DNA of 64,000 nucleotides from Ornithinimicrobium ciconiae (GCF_007197575.1 NZ_CP041616.1:744001-808000), one strand, 5' to 3'; counted from the first letter of the stretch, positions 36,880 through 49,609 are shown. The notes: generated by a model from the sequence alone, not told the origin. Program-made: numbers and translations.

Positions 36880-38280
36880 TCAGAGGTGGACCATGTGGCC
36901 GGCGATGCCGTGCAGCGCCTCCATGACCGCCTCGCCGAGGGTCGGGTGCGCAAAGACGACGCGGGAGAGCTCGTCGGCGGTGAGGTCCCAGGTCTGTGCG
37001 GCATTGAGGACCGGCAGCAGCTCCGTGACGTCCGGCCCGATGAGGTGCGCGCCGATGATCTCGTTGTGCTCTGCGTCCGCGACGATCTTGACGAAGCCGA
37101 CCGCGTCGCCGAGGCCCTGCGCCTTGCCGTTGGCCGAGAACGGGAACTTGGACGTCTTGACGTCGTAGCCCTTCTCCTTGGCCTGCTCCTCGCTGTAGCC
37201 CATGGAGGCGATCTGCGGGTGGCAGTAGGTCGCGCGCGGGATGAAGTCGAAGTCGATCTCCTGGGTCTCGGCCCCGGCGATGGTCTCGGCGGCGACGATC
37301 CCCATGAACGAGGCGGTGTGGGCCAGCATCAGCTTGGCGGTGACATCACCGATCGCATAGACGTTGTCGATGTTGGTGCGACCGCGGCCGTCGACGGCGA
37401 TCGCGCCGCGCTCGGTCGTCTCGACCCCGATCGTCTCCAGGCCGTAGCCCTCGATGCGGGGCGCGAAGCCGATCGCGGACAGCAGCCGGTCGGCCTCGAT
37501 CACCTCGGAGTCGCCACCGTCGGCCGGGCTCACCGTCACCTTGACGCCGCTGCCGGTGTCCTCGACGGACTCGACCTTGGTCTTGAGCATGACCTTGACG
37601 CCGAGCTTCTTGTAGTGCTTGAGCAGTTCCTTGGACACCTCGATGTCCTCGGTGGGGACCATCCGATCCAGGAACTCCACGATCGTGACGTCGACACCGA
37701 AGTTGGTCAGGACGTAGGCGAACTCGACGCCGATCGCGCCGGAGCCGGCGATGACGATCGAGCCGGGGAGGTTCTCGTCGAGGATCTGCTCCTCGTAGGT
37801 CACCACGTTGTCGCTGACCTGCACGCCAGGGATCATCCGGGTGGTGGCCCCGGTGGCCAGGATCAGGTTGTCAAAGGTGAGTTCCTGGCTGCCGCCGTCG
37901 CTCAGCTCGACGCTCATCGAGGTCTTGGAGGTCAGCGTGCCCCACCCGTCGACCTCGGTGATCTTGTTCTTCTTCATGAGGAAGTGCACGCCCTTGACGA
38001 TGCCCGCGGACACCTGGCGGCTGCGCTTGTGCGTTGGGCCGTAGGACATCGTGGCGTCGCCCTCGATGCCGAACTTCGCCTTGTCGTGCGTCAGCGTGTG
38101 CGCCAACTCAGCGTTCTTGATCAGCGCCTTGGAGGGGATGCAGCCGACATTGAGGCAGACGCCACCCCAGTACTGCTTCTCCACGACGGCGACCTTCTTC
38201 CCGAGCTGGGACGCGCGGATCGCCGCGACATACCCTCCGGGACCAGCACCGAGAACAACAACGTCATAGTGATCGGCCAT
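36880..38280 (-). CDS. lpdA: Dihydrolipoyl dehydrogenase
   Basis: Reoxidises dihydrolipoamide of 2-oxo acid dehydrogenase complexes (E3). The protein has 466 residues. The FAD fold is [21 protein letters not shown] (residues 7-27 region), the redox disulfide is Cys42-Cys47 in [13 protein letters not shown], the NAD fold is [15 protein letters not shown], and the interface motif is HAHPT-like, [13 protein letters not shown] near the end. Start ATG 38280 lies just after ATACTGT on the leftward strand, so the message may be leaderless. The upstream gene's end overlaps its start by 17 bases. No E1/E2 genes are near. Confidence 0.95.
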   Translation of the reverse strand: MADHYDVVVLGAGPGGYVAAIRASQLGKKVAVVEKQYWGGVCLNVGCIPSKALIKNAELAHTLTHDKAKFGIEGDATMSYGPTHKRSRQVSAGIVKGVHFLMKKNKITEVDGWGTLTSKTSMSVELSDGGSQELTFDNLILATGATTRMIPGVQVSDNVVTYEEQILDENLPGSIVIAGSGAIGVEFAYVLTNFGVDVTIVEFLDRMVPTEDIEVSKELLKHYKKLGVKVMLKTKVESVEDTGSGVKVTVSPADGGDSEVIEADRLLSAIGFAPRIEGYGLETIGVETTERGAIAVDGRGRTNIDNVYAIGDVTAKLMLAHTASFMGIVAAETIAGAETQEIDFDFIPRATYCHPQIASMGYSEEQAKEKGYDVKTSKFPFSANGKAQGLGDAVGFVKIVADAEHNEIIGAHLIGPDVTELLPVLNAAQTWDLTADELSRVVFAHPTLGEAVMEALHGIAGHMVHL

Positions 38281-39586
38281 GGGGGACAGTATGCCGTTTG
38301 TCGACTCCGAGGGCAGCCGCACCCCGTGCGGCAGAATTCGACGAGGGTGTTTGGCTGCACTCGACACGCAGCCGCTCCTGCTGGAGTGCCTGGGCCGCCA
38401 GAGAGCGCCGGATCTCCCGTCGCAGGTGTGCCCTGAGCAGTCCGGTGAAGTGACCTAGCCGGTGGCCGACAGCCCACGCCACCCACGGTCCGGCGAGGAG
38501 GGCTACTGCCGTCATGAGGGCGACGACGGGTGCGCCACGGAGGACGACGAGGACCGGGTAGACCACTGCGGCGACCCCGATGAGGTGCAGGACCGCCACC
38601 AGCCCATGACCTGCGCTCACGATGCTGGTCGACGCCGACGTGCTGTCCCGCCGAAGAGCTGCGACCCGCTGCGACATGGCCCACCGGACGAGGCCGAGCA
38701 CGAGCAGCAGCAGAGCACCGGCGTAGAACGTCGTGAGCGTCCAGGTGGAGAAGCGCACCTGCAGGAGGATCGCCAGCGGGGTGGCGATGGACACGGCCCA
38801 ACCCACGGGGGCACGCCAGCGGCCCAGTGGCCCGTCCGAGGCCCTGCGGGCTGAGGCGATGTCGAGCTGGCCGAGCGCCGTCCCAAGGTTGTGCCTGCCG
38901 CGGGTGACCTGAGCGAGCAGGTGGGCGTGCAGCGCGGAGTGAGGCCTGCTGAGGGCCGCGAGCCAACTGAGCAGCACCCCGAGGCCCCCGAGCAGCGCCG
39001 CTCCGGGCCAGGCGGCCATCGACGTGAGATCGAGATAGGCGATGGCTCCCCAACACAGAACTGCTCCGGTGATCATGGTCAGGAGGGTCACCGAGTCCAG
39101 CAGGACGCCCCTCGCGATGGCTGCCGGCGTGTTCTGGCCACCCTCGGAGCTGATGCTGACTGCCACAAAGAGGGTCAGGCAGACGGCAACAAGAGTGATG
39201 ACGGCGGGGACCAGCAGGTCGGCCGTAGTGCTCCGGGGTAGGGCTGACAGGTAGTGCCAGAACTGGGTGACGGACGAGCCAGGGGCACCACCGGCTGGGT
39301 CCTGGAGTGCCTGGACGAGGCCGCCGAGCGCAGAGAAGAGGAAGTGCACGCAGAACGCCCCCGCGGCGCTCAGGAAGCTGAACACCAGGGCATTGCGTCG
39401 GATCCGCAGCTGCTCGAGGTGAGTCGCGTCGTCGAGGAGAAAGTCATCCGTGAGGTCTATCCGAGACCGTTGTGGGGAGTGCGCTGGCGCGGCGGCCGCG
39501 TGCCACGTGCTGTAGGCGGCGAGGGCAGCGGCACACGACGCACGCAGAAACCTGGTCCTTCGTCGGTCCGCTCCGGCAGTGCCCAT
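38264..39586 (-). CDS. Hypothetical polytopic membrane protein
   Basis: A 440-residue membrane protein with about nine hydrophobic segments grouped in two halves, separated by a charged region ([27 protein letters not shown]). The N-terminus has a hydrophobic Ala-rich stretch; the C-terminus is basic and soluble. No family is recognised. ATG 39586 is chosen because GAAGGGGG lies 7 bases upstream; a GTG at 39625 is in frame. It is divergent from furA. Confidence 0.65.
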   Translation of the reverse strand: MGTAGADRRRTRFLRASCAAALAAYSTWHAAAAPAHSPQRSRIDLTDDFLLDDATHLEQLRIRRNALVFSFLSAAGAFCVHFLFSALGGLVQALQDPAGGAPGSSVTQFWHYLSALPRSTTADLLVPAVITLVAVCLTLFVAVSISSEGGQNTPAAIARGVLLDSVTLLTMITGAVLCWGAIAYLDLTSMAAWPGAALLGGLGVLLSWLAALSRPHSALHAHLLAQVTRGRHNLGTALGQLDIASARRASDGPLGRWRAPVGWAVSIATPLAILLQVRFSTWTLTTFYAGALLLLVLGLVRWAMSQRVAALRRDSTSASTSIVSAGHGLVAVLHLIGVAAVVYPVLVVLRGAPVVALMTAVALLAGPWVAWAVGHRLGHFTGLLRAHLRREIRRSLAAQALQQERLRVECSQTPSSNSAARGAAALGVDKRHTVPHGRSL

Positions 39587-39651
39587 CCCTTGACCCCCTT
39601 CGTCGTGCAGCGTAGGTGTCACCACTGACAGAGCTCACGCACGTGACGAAC

Positions 39652-39697
39652 TTGATTAAGTCCAGAAAAGATCTATAATGGATCTAATCCAGAAAAC
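39652..39697 (+). promoter_or_regulatory. furA-katA promoter and operator
   Basis: TTGATT (39652-39657) and perfect TATAAT (39674-39679) are 16 bases apart. AGATC-N7-GATCT (39669-39685) is a dyad centred on the -10 box, and TCCAGAAAA occurs on both sides (39661-39669 and 39688-39696). This is a good candidate for self-repression by FurA. Confidence 0.7.
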
Positions 39698-39729
39698 AAG
39701 CAGGCCACGGGCGAGAACGGAGGGTGAAG

Positions 39730-40197
39730 GTGCTGGCGAGTCACGGCATACACACTCCTGAGGAGAGCCTGCGGCGGGCAGGACTCCGCGTCACGCGGCC
39801 CCGCGTCGCCGTTCTGGAGGCCCTGACAAACCGGCCACACAGCACGGCCGACACCGTCCTGGACGCCCTCCAGGGCCTGGGGGGCAAGGCCGTCTCCCGG
39901 CAGGCCGTCTATGACGTGCTCCACGCGTTGACCGACGCCGGCCTCGTGCGCCGGATGCTGGTCGGCAACGCCTCTCGCTACGAGGTGGACACCCACGACA
40001 ACCACCACCACCTGCTGTGCCGCGGCTGCGGCGCGCTCACCGATGTGCCGTGCGCCGTCGGGTCTGCGCCGTGTCTGTTGCCCAGCGATGATCACGGGTT
40101 CGAGGTCGAGGTCGCAGACGTCCTCTACTCCGGACTCTGCCCGAACTGCCGCGCTGTCGACCGCAGCGCGAATCACACCCACACCCACGGAGGATGA
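39730..40197 (+). CDS. furA: Fur-family peroxide-responsive repressor
   Basis: A 155-residue Fur protein: winged-helix DNA-binding half (LRVTRPRVAVLEALTNRP to VSRQAVYDVLHALTDAGLVRR) and dimer half with the His cluster HDNHHHLLC and two Cys pairs, CRGC and CPNC, which form the structural Zn site. It lies directly upstream of a catalase gene, the FurA/CatR arrangement in which the repressor senses peroxide. GTG 39730 has ACGGAGGG about 6 bases upstream; GTG 39724 is in frame but too close. The stop is followed by the katA ATG without a gap. Confidence 0.92.
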   Translation: MLASHGIHTPEESLRRAGLRVTRPRVAVLEALTNRPHSTADTVLDALQGLGGKAVSRQAVYDVLHALTDAGLVRRMLVGNASRYEVDTHDNHHHLLCRGCGALTDVPCAVGSAPCLLPSDDHGFEVEVADVLYSGLCPNCRAVDRSANHTHTHGG

Positions 40198-41688
40198 ATG
40201 TCTGAGTTTTCAGCTGGCACCCACGAGAATGGCGCCCCGCGCGAGTCCGATGCCCACTCACTGAGCTTGGGGGCCAACGGCCCGCTGATGCTGCACGACG
40301 TCGCGCTGGTCGAGAAGCTCGCCCGGTTCGACCGGGAGCGCATCCCGGAGCGCAGCCCGCACGCCAAGGGGTCGGGGGCCTTCGGCGAGTTCGAGGTCAC
40401 CGAGGACGTCAGCGCCTACACCAAGGCCGCCTTCCTGCAGCCGGGCGCCAAGACCCGCCTGATGGCCCGTTTCTCCACCGTCGCCGGTGAGCTCGGCTCG
40501 CCCGACACCTGGCGCGACGTGCGCGGCTTCGCGCTGAAGTTCTACACCGACGAGGGCAACTTCGACATGGTGGGCAACAACACGCCCATCTTCTTCGTCC
40601 GCGACCCCATGAAGTTCCCGGACTTCATCCACTCCCAGAAGCGCACCCCCGACTCAGGCCTGCGCAGCGGCAACATGCAGTGGGACTTCTGGACCCTCTC
40701 CCCGGAGTCGGCCCACCAGGTTTCCTACCTGATGGGACCGCGCGGTCTGCCCCGCAGCTGGCGTGAGATGAACGGTTACTCCTCGCACACCTACATGTGG
40801 GTCAACGAGGCCGGCGAGAAGTTCTGGGTGGTGTGGCACTTCCTGTCCGACCAGGGCGTGCACAACATGTCCAACGAGGAGGCCGCCGAGCTGGCCGGCA
40901 CCGACGGAGACTTCCACCGCCGTGACCTGTTCGACGCCATCGAGCGCGAGGAGTTCCCGAGCTGGCGCGTCGAGGTGCAGATCATGCCCTACGAGGAGGC
41001 CAAGAACTATCGCTTCAACCCCTTCGACCTGACCAAGACCTGGTCCAAGAAGGACTACCCGCGAATCCCGGTCGGCCGGTTCACCCTCAACGAGAACCCG
41101 GTCAACCACTTCGCCCAGATCGAGCAGGCTGCGTTCAGCCCCTCCAACACGGTGCCGGGCACCGGCGTCTCCCCGGACAAGATGCTGCTGGCGCGCGTCT
41201 TCTCCTACCCCGACGCCCAGCGCAACCGCCTCGGCACCAACTTCAACCAGCTGCCGGTCAACATGCCGGCCATCCCGACCAACTCCTACGACAAGGAGGG
41301 CGCGATGCAGTTCCACCACAGTGGCAACGCGCCGGTCTACGCCCCGAACTCCTACGGTCGTTCCTACGCGGACACCCAGGGCCCGGTCGACAACGGGTGG
41401 GAGTCCGACGGCACGCTGGTGCGCGCGGCCTACACGCTGCACGCCGAGGACGATGACTTCGGACAGGCGCACACCCTGGTCCGCGAGGTCTACACCGAGG
41501 AAGAGCGCCAGGGCCTGGTCGAGACCGTCGTGGGCTCGCTCACCGACGTTGAGGAGCCGGTGCTGAGCCGCGTCTTCGAGTACTGGACCAAGATCGACGC
41601 CGAGGTCGGCGCTGCCATCGAGGCCGCCTACCGCGCCGGTCTGGAGGAGCAGGTTCCTGGCCTGGACCCGGTCGAGCAGACCGCCTGA
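40198..41688 (+). CDS. katA: Monofunctional heme catalase
   Basis: Splits H2O2 to water and oxygen in the cytoplasm. The protein has 496 residues, the small-subunit clade. Catalytic His55 lies in [15 protein letters not shown]; Asn128 in [10 protein letters not shown]; the heme-iron ligand Tyr337 in [16 protein letters not shown]. All key residues are present. The GGAGGA box is within the last codons of furA, so both are read from one message; a strong hairpin follows 50 bases after the stop. Confidence 0.96.
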   Translation: MSEFSAGTHENGAPRESDAHSLSLGANGPLMLHDVALVEKLARFDRERIPERSPHAKGSGAFGEFEVTEDVSAYTKAAFLQPGAKTRLMARFSTVAGELGSPDTWRDVRGFALKFYTDEGNFDMVGNNTPIFFVRDPMKFPDFIHSQKRTPDSGLRSGNMQWDFWTLSPESAHQVSYLMGPRGLPRSWREMNGYSSHTYMWVNEAGEKFWVVWHFLSDQGVHNMSNEEAAELAGTDGDFHRRDLFDAIEREEFPSWRVEVQIMPYEEAKNYRFNPFDLTKTWSKKDYPRIPVGRFTLNENPVNHFAQIEQAAFSPSNTVPGTGVSPDKMLLARVFSYPDAQRNRLGTNFNQLPVNMPAIPTNSYDKEGAMQFHHSGNAPVYAPNSYGRSYADTQGPVDNGWESDGTLVRAAYTLHAEDDDFGQAHTLVREVYTEEERQGLVETVVGSLTDVEEPVLSRVFEYWTKIDAEVGAAIEAAYRAGLEEQVPGLDPVEQTA

Positions 41689-41738
41689 GACGAGGCTAGG
41701 TCCACGGTCGCCTGACCCTGGACCGAGCAGTCCCGAGG

Positions 41739-41782
41739 AGGGCCTGCGGCAGCGGCAGTATGCCGTCCCTGCCGCAGGCCCT
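41739..41782 (+). terminator. katA terminator hairpin
   Basis: AGGGCCTGCGGCAG (41739-41752) pairs perfectly with CTGCCGCAGGCCCT (41769-41782) around a 16-base loop, followed by TCG. There is no long T run, as often in high-GC genomes. Confidence 0.75.
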
Positions 41783-41858
41783 TCGTCATCCGTGCGCGCC
41801 CCCCGAGGGTGAGCTCGGTGCGACGTCGGGAGGGGCGTTCCCTGCCCGGCGAGCGGGC

Positions 41859-42419
41859 TCAGCCGACCTGGTCGGCCAGGTCTCGGACGCTCATCCACTC
41901 GGCCTGCTCGACGTAGGACCGGAGGGTCTCGGCGTCATAGTTCGCGGGGTGGGCGACGAGGACGACGAGGGTGGCGGCCCGCAACTGCCCCTCAGCGAGC
42001 AGGATCGTGCTCGGGCCGTCGGCGTGCGCGGACAGGTCGTGAGCGGTGGACTCGCAGTTGTCGGCCAGCTCCGGCTCCACCTCGCCCAACGCGGCACACA
42101 GGTCCAGGCCCGGGCCGACGCGGATGTTGAGCAACCGGAACTGGGTGATGGGCTCGGCTTCGGCGTCGCGGTAGGTCGCGACCAGCCCGCGGTTGTTCTC
42201 CAGCGGTGCCAGCTCGTCGATCTCCTGGTCCAGGGGCGGGACTCCCACGGAGAGCAGGCCCGGGGCGGTCAGCTCGCCGAGCCGCTGCTCCTCCTGGTGG
42301 CGCTGCCACAGAAAGACGCCGAGCACCGCGCACGCGAGCAGGAAGAGGGCGATGATGGTCACGATGACGATCCGTCCCCGTCGCTGGACCCGCTGGTCGC
42401 CGGTCACATCCGCAATCAC
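41859..42419 (-). CDS. Hypothetical membrane-anchored protein
   Basis: A 186-residue protein with a basic N-terminus (QRRGR), one helix (about 18-38, VIVTIIALFLLACAVLGVFL) and a ~145-residue exported domain with two cysteines (about 107 and 121). No family is recognised. The start is taken as GTG 42419; an in-frame GTG follows at codon 5. It is convergent with katA, facing its terminator. Confidence 0.65.
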   Translation of the reverse strand: MIADVTGDQRVQRRGRIVIVTIIALFLLACAVLGVFLWQRHQEEQRLGELTAPGLLSVGVPPLDQEIDELAPLENNRGLVATYRDAEAEPITQFRLLNIRVGPGLDLCAALGEVEPELADNCESTAHDLSAHADGPSTILLAEGQLRAATLVVLVAHPANYDAETLRSYVEQAEWMSVRDLADQVG

Positions 42420-42556
42420 GATCAGTCCTCCCTCGCTGCCGCTGGCGTCAGTATGCCGCCGAGTCGCCCCATCTCGGACGCCCCCAGGAGCGCTGTGATG
42501 GGGGTCACAACGAATCGCCCTTGCTAAAGCTATGCGTCCGGGTGCATGGTTATGTC

Positions 42557-42604
42557 ATGCACTACGGCCTCGTACTTATTATCTCAGGACGCGTCACGCG
42601 GTAA
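42557..42604 (+). CDS. ilvB leader peptide
   Basis: A 15-codon frame encoding [15 protein letters not shown]. Codons 5-9 are Leu-Val-Leu-Ile-Ile, the regulatory codons expected in a branched-chain amino acid attenuator. It is too short for usual gene callers. Ribosome stalling at these codons would free the downstream stretch from the terminator, raising transcription of ilvB when Leu, Val or Ile is scarce. Confidence 0.85.
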   Translation: MHYGLVLIISGRVTR

Positions 42605-42624
42605 CCACTACCGAGACGCGTCCT
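42586..42624 (+). promoter_or_regulatory. ilvB attenuator pause/antiterminator stem
   Basis: AGGACGCGTC (42586-42595) pairs perfectly with GACGCGTCCT (42615-42624) around the leader stop codon. It competes with formation of the terminator that begins at 42625. Confidence 0.75.
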
Positions 42625-42658
42625 ACCTCCGTTGCCCATCTGGGTCGGAGGTTTTTTT
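42625..42658 (+). terminator. ilvB attenuator terminator
   Basis: ACCTCCG pairs with CGGAGGT (stem starting 42625, closing 42651), with CCCA and TGGG pairing inside, followed by a run of seven T (42652-42658). This is an intrinsic terminator placed between the leader peptide and ilvB. Confidence 0.9.
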
Positions 42659-42686
42659 GTACCCGGAACCAGCCAGAGAGAGAACG

Positions 42687-44504
42687 ATGACTGCTCAGCC
42701 CACGCATCCAGCGCCTGCCGAATTGGCCGCGCTGCCGAGCACGACGACCGGTGCCGAGGCACTCGTGGACGCGCTCCTTCGCGTAGGGGCCGAGCACATT
42801 TTTGGCCTCCCCGGTGGTGCGGTCCTGCCGCTCTACGACGCGCTGTACACCCGCCCCGAGCTCCGCCACATCCTGGTCCGCCACGAGCAGGGCGCCGGAC
42901 ATGCCGCCCAGGGCTACGCGGCGGCGACCGGCAGGGTCGGGGTCTGCCTGGCCACCAGCGGGCCCGGCGCGACCAACCTGGTGACCCCGCTGGCCGACGC
43001 CAACATGGACTCGGTGCCGATGGTGGCCATCACCGGCAACGTGCCCAGCACCGCGCTGGGGTCGGACGCCTTCCAGGAGGCCGACATCCGCTCGATCACG
43101 ATGCCGGTGACCAAGCACAGCTTCCTGGTCACCGACCCGGCCAAGATCGGTCCGACCGTCGCCAGTGCCTTCCGGCTGGCGGCCAGCGGCCGACCCGGCC
43201 CGGTGCTGGTCGACGTCAGCAAGGACGCCCTGACGGCGACCACCCAGCGCCTGACCTCGGGTGACCTTCGGCTACCGGGCTATCACCCGGTGACCGAGCC
43301 CGCCGCCGAGGCCGTGCGGGACGCGGTTGCGCTGATGGTGACCGCCCGTCGCCCGGTGCTCTATGTCGGGGGAGGGACGATCCGGTCCGGAGCGCACCGC
43401 GAGCTGCGCGCGCTGGCCGAGCTGACCGGCATGCCGCTGGTCACCACCCTGATGGCCCGGGGCGTGTTCCCCGACAGCCACCCCCAGAACCTGGGGATGC
43501 CGGGGATGCACGGCACCGTCGCCGCCGTCGGTGCGCTGCAGAAGTCGGACCTGATCATCGCCCTGGGCGCGCGCTTTGATGACCGGGTCACCGGTGTGCG
43601 GGACTCCTTCGCACCGCACGCCCGGGTCATCCACGCCGACATCGACCCCGCCGAGATCGGCAAGGTCCGTCCGGTCGAGGTCGGTCTGCTGGGCGACTGC
43701 CGGGCGACCATCGCCGCGCTGACCGCCGAGTTCCGCAGCCAGGTCGAGGCCGGCAACGTCCCGGACTACACCGAGTGGGTCACCTTCTGCGAGCGCACCC
43801 GCGAGCGCTACCCGCTGTCGTATGACGCACCCCCGCCCGGTGAGATGGCACCCCAGCAGGTGATCCAGCGCCTCGGGGAGATCGCCGGACCGGACGCGAT
43901 CTTCACCTCGGGCGTCGGGCAGCACCAGATGTGGGCGGCCCACTATCTCGGTTTCGAGCGGCCCAACACGTGGATCAACTCCGGTGGGCTGGGCACGATG
44001 GGCTACTCCGTGCCGGCGGCGATGGGAGCCAAGGTCGGACGGCCGGACGCCACCGTCTGGTCCATCGACGGCGACGGTTGCTTCCAGATGACCAACCAGG
44101 AGCTGGCCACCTGCGCTGTCGAGGGCATCCCGATCAAGGTGGCGATCATCAACAACGGCACCCTGGGCATGGTCCGGCAGTGGCAGACGCTGTTCTACAA
44201 CGAGCGCTACAGCAACACCGGCTTGCGGGGCACCCCCTCGCGGCCGGAGGCCCGCACCCCGATCCACGTGCCCGACTTCGTGATGCTGGCTCGCAGCTAT
44301 GGCTGTGAGGCGCTGCGCTGCGAGGACCCGGCCGACATCGACCGCACGATCGAGACGGCCATGGCCATCGACGACGTCCCGGTGGTCGTGGACTTCCGAG
44401 TCCACCAGGACGCGATGGTGTGGCCGATGGTCGCCTCCGGCACCAGCAATGACGACATCAAGTACGCCCGTGACCTCGCGCCCCAGTTCGAGGAGGACGA
44501 CTGA
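42687..44504 (+). CDS. ilvB: Acetolactate synthase large subunit
   Basis: First common step of valine, leucine and isoleucine synthesis. The protein has 605 residues: Pyr domain with catalytic Glu67 in [14 protein letters not shown]; central FAD-binding domain ([22 protein letters not shown] landmark); PP domain with TPP/Mg motif [17 protein letters not shown] and [16 protein letters not shown] 42687 is preceded by GAGAGAGAA. It is under an attenuator, and ilvN, ilvC and ilvD follow. Its stop overlaps the start of a 23-codon frame at 44504. Confidence 0.96.
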   Translation: MTAQPTHPAPAELAALPSTTTGAEALVDALLRVGAEHIFGLPGGAVLPLYDALYTRPELRHILVRHEQGAGHAAQGYAAATGRVGVCLATSGPGATNLVTPLADANMDSVPMVAITGNVPSTALGSDAFQEADIRSITMPVTKHSFLVTDPAKIGPTVASAFRLAASGRPGPVLVDVSKDALTATTQRLTSGDLRLPGYHPVTEPAAEAVRDAVALMVTARRPVLYVGGGTIRSGAHRELRALAELTGMPLVTTLMARGVFPDSHPQNLGMPGMHGTVAAVGALQKSDLIIALGARFDDRVTGVRDSFAPHARVIHADIDPAEIGKVRPVEVGLLGDCRATIAALTAEFRSQVEAGNVPDYTEWVTFCERTRERYPLSYDAPPPGEMAPQQVIQRLGEIAGPDAIFTSGVGQHQMWAAHYLGFERPNTWINSGGLGTMGYSVPAAMGAKVGRPDATVWSIDGDGCFQMTNQELATCAVEGIPIKVAIINNGTLGMVRQWQTLFYNERYSNTGLRGTPSRPEARTPIHVPDFVMLARSYGCEALRCEDPADIDRTIETAMAIDDVPVVVDFRVHQDAMVWPMVASGTSNDDIKYARDLAPQFEEDD

Positions 44505-44575
44505 TGACCGACCGCCACCCCTGGCGCAGCCTCCTGATTATCCGAGTCCGGGTGGGGGCCGGGCATCTCAGCTAG
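44504..44575 (+). CDS. Candidate second leader peptide between ilvB and ilvN
   Basis: A 23-codon frame whose ATG shares a base with the ilvB stop (TGATG). It contains SLLIIRVRVGAG, again dense in Leu, Ile and Val codons. Two GC-rich hairpins follow: GGTCCGCG/CGCGGACC near 44590-44608 and GGGCGGC/GCCGCCC near 44620-44640. There is no T run. It may be a translated regulator of ilvN or simply a chance frame. Confidence 0.4.
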   Translation: MTDRHPWRSLLIIRVRVGAGHLS

Positions 44576-44700
44576 CGACCACCGAACGGTCCGCGTCGCG
44601 CGGACCACCACAGATCACCGGGCGGCAACGACGCCGCCCGAGCACACGACATACACCTGTCGCCGCAGTCCCGCGGTGACGCCAACGTAGGGAGCACACC

Positions 44701-45021
44701 ATGAGCCGTCACGCACTGTCTGTCCTGGTCGAGAACAATCCGGGTGTCCTGGCCCGGGTCTCGGTCCTGTTCGCCCGCCGCAGCTTCAACATCGACCACC
44801 TGGTGGTCGGCCCCACCGAGGACCCCAAGGTCTCCCGGATGACCATCGTGCTCAACGTCGGTGACGAGCAACTGCACAAGGTGACCAGCCAGCTAGACAA
44901 GCTGATCGAGGTTATCCACATCGAGGAGCTGTCCGACCCGTCTGCGATCCGCGACCAGCTGTGGGCGATCAACGACAACGGGCCGCGCCCGGTCGGTGCG
45001 ATGGCCGCTGCCTGGGCCTGA
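44701..45021 (+). CDS. ilvN: Acetolactate synthase small (regulatory) subunit, short form
   Basis: The regulatory partner of IlvB, giving valine feedback. The protein has 106 residues. The ACT domain is complete: HALSVLVENNPGVLARVSVLFARRSFNIDHL (landmark over about 4-34) and SRMTIVLNV. The C-terminal domain (about 70-80 residues in the ~165-residue actinobacterial IlvN/IlvH) is absent, so it resembles the ACT-only E. coli IlvN (~96 residues). No trace of the missing half is seen downstream in any frame. AGGGAG precedes ATG 44701. Confidence 0.88.
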   Translation: MSRHALSVLVENNPGVLARVSVLFARRSFNIDHLVVGPTEDPKVSRMTIVLNVGDEQLHKVTSQLDKLIEVIHIEELSDPSAIRDQLWAINDNGPRPVGAMAAAWA

Positions 45022-45100
45022 CCGTGCTGGGAAGGGCATGACGCAGCGGTCGCCGTGCCTGCCCGTGCCACACCTCCCCAAAGTTCCGCGAAACCCGTAA

Positions 45101-47925
<2,825 letters not shown>

Positions 47926-47963
47926 CGCGGCTGGCCTGCCCGGCGCAGTGCCCGTCGTCGCGG

Positions 47964-47993
47964 TGGCCGGGGGTGCCCCATCACCCCCGGCCA
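47964..47993 (+). terminator. ilvD terminator hairpin
   Basis: TGGCCGGGGGT (47964-47974) pairs perfectly with ACCCCCGGCCA (47983-47993) around an 8-base loop, 38 bases after the ilvD stop. There is no T run. Confidence 0.75.
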
Positions 47994-48043
47994 GAACGTT
48001 TCACCAACGGCGCGTGCCGGACCTGTCGCCACAGTGGCAGCGC

Positions 48044-48059
48044 TGGCCTAGTGTGGCCA
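48044..48059 (+). promoter_or_regulatory. Dyad at the dctP promoter
   Basis: TGGCC-TAGTGT-GGCCA, a 5-bp dyad with the -10-like TAGTGT in its centre, ends 29 bases before the dctP ATG. It could be an operator of the sugar-acid locus; no regulator gene is in the window. Confidence 0.35.
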
Positions 48060-48088
48060 CCACCAGCCCTACTGACGGAAGGCCGCCC

Positions 48089-49099
48089 ATGAGACAGCGG
48101 ATCCTGGCGCTTGGCACGGCAGTGGCGGTAGTCCTCGGCCTGGCCGGCTGTGGGGGCGGGGGTGCGGGCAGTGGCGTCACCATCCTGCGGGTCGCGCTCA
48201 ACCAGACCGAGACCCACCCGTCGTATGTCGCGCTGGCCAACTACAGCGACCGGCTCGAGGCGCAGACCGACGGGCGGATGCGGCTGGACATCTTCCCCAA
48301 CGAGACGCTCGGTGCCCAGGCCGAGGTGCTGCAGCTGCTCAGCGACAACATCATCGACCTGGGCATCATCTCCGGGTCCCAGATGGAGAACCTGAGCAAG
48401 GACTTCCTGGTGCTCAACATGCCGGGTGTCTTCGACTCCGTCGAGCACCAGATGCCGGTCGTGCATGACCCGGAGATCGTCGGGGAGCTCTACACCTCCC
48501 TGGAGGACAGCAACGACCTCACGGTGATGGGTGGGTTCACGCAGGGGTCTCGGCACATCTACGTCAAGGACGAGATCAGCTCCCTCGCTGACCTTGATGG
48601 CGTCAAGATCCGCGTCCAGGAGAGCGAGCTGAACCTGGCCATGGTGCGCGCCCTGGGCGGGTCGCCCACGCCGATGGCCTTCGGCGAGGTCTACACCGCA
48701 CTGCAGTCCGGTGTGCTGGACGGCGCCGAGAACAACGAGGTCAGCTACTTCACCCAGAAGCACTTCGAGGTCGCCCCCTACTTCACCAACTCCAACCACC
48801 TGGTCGGACTGGACTACATGGTGGCCAGCACCGAGATGCTCGAGAATCTCGACCCCGCCGACCGCCAGTTGCTCGAGGATGAGTGGGTCAACACCTATCT
48901 GGACCACACCGAGCTCTGGGGTGAGGCCACGCAGGAGGCCATCGACGGTGCCAGAGCGGGCGGCGCAGAGTGGATCGAGATCGACCAGGCAGCGGTCCAG
49001 GCCGCGCTGGAGCCGCTGGCCGATACCTTCCTCACCACGCCCGTGCAACGAGAGCTCTACGACAAGATCCGCGCTGCGGCGCCGAGCCAGGAAGGCTGA
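48089..49099 (+). CDS. TRAP transporter substrate-binding lipoprotein
   Basis: Extracytoplasmic solute receptor (DctP family) that delivers a carboxylate-bearing ligand to the DctQM membrane pair. The protein has 336 residues, lipobox LAGC with Cys21, as in Gram-positive bacteria. Landmarks are the helix-strand YSDRLEAQTDGRMRLDIFPNETLG, IDLGIISGSQM and the specificity region GVKIRVQESELNLAMVRALGGSPTPMAFGEVYTALQSGVLDGAENN (a landmark across about 172-218), with Arg174 the family's carboxylate-binding arginine. GGAAGG lies before ATG 48089. The ligand is inferred to be a hexuronate from the neighbours. Confidence 0.92.
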   Translation: MRQRILALGTAVAVVLGLAGCGGGGAGSGVTILRVALNQTETHPSYVALANYSDRLEAQTDGRMRLDIFPNETLGAQAEVLQLLSDNIIDLGIISGSQMENLSKDFLVLNMPGVFDSVEHQMPVVHDPEIVGELYTSLEDSNDLTVMGGFTQGSRHIYVKDEISSLADLDGVKIRVQESELNLAMVRALGGSPTPMAFGEVYTALQSGVLDGAENNEVSYFTQKHFEVAPYFTNSNHLVGLDYMVASTEMLENLDPADRQLLEDEWVNTYLDHTELWGEATQEAIDGARAGGAEWIEIDQAAVQAALEPLADTFLTTPVQRELYDKIRAAAPSQEG

Positions 49100-49100
49100 C

Positions 49101-49607
49101 GTGGAACCGATCAAGAAGGGGCTGGACCAGGTGCTCAAGGGCGCCTCGGTGGTCCTGTTCGCCCTGCTGGTGGTGATTGTCGTCTGGCAGGTCTTCACCC
49201 GACAGGTGCTCAACTCACCCAGCGCGTGGACCGAGGAGCTGGCCCGCTACACGTTCGTGTGGGTCGGTCTGTTCGCCACGGCACTGGTCTTCTCGGAGCG
49301 TGGTCACATCGCGGTGGACTTCGTGGTGGACAAGTTCTCACCGCGAGTGCAAAAGGTCGTTGCCGTCTGTGTCCAGCTGTCGATCATCCTCTTCGCCCTC
49401 GCCGTGCTGGTGTACGGCGGACTGCGTGCGGCCAACGGCGCCTGGAACCAGTCGCTCAGCGCCCTGCCCACCCAGGTCGGCGTGATGTATCTCGCGATGC
49501 CCATCGTCGGGGTGCTGATCGCCTTCTATGCGGTCTATCACCTCCAGGCCGTCCTGCGTGGTGCTGAGGAAGCCATCGCGCACGAGGAAGACCCCCAGGT
49601 GGTGTGA
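49101..49607 (+). CDS. TRAP transporter small permease
   Basis: The four-helix DctQ subunit, 168 residues. Landmarks are WQVFTRQVLNSPSAWTEELARYTFVWVGLFATALVFSERGHIAVDF over about 30-75 and four hydrophobic helices. GAAGG precedes GTG 49101. It lies one base after dctP and 2 bases before dctM, in one operon. Confidence 0.92.
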   Translation: MEPIKKGLDQVLKGASVVLFALLVVIVVWQVFTRQVLNSPSAWTEELARYTFVWVGLFATALVFSERGHIAVDFVVDKFSPRVQKVVAVCVQLSIILFALAVLVYGGLRAANGAWNQSLSALPTQVGVMYLAMPIVGVLIAFYAVYHLQAVLRGAEEAIAHEEDPQVV

Positions 49608-49609
49608 CC

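Noticed and set aside
36841..38436. Rightward frame of about 530 codons opposite lpdA
   Set aside because: Antisense shadow; lpdA has all its catalytic motifs on the other strand.
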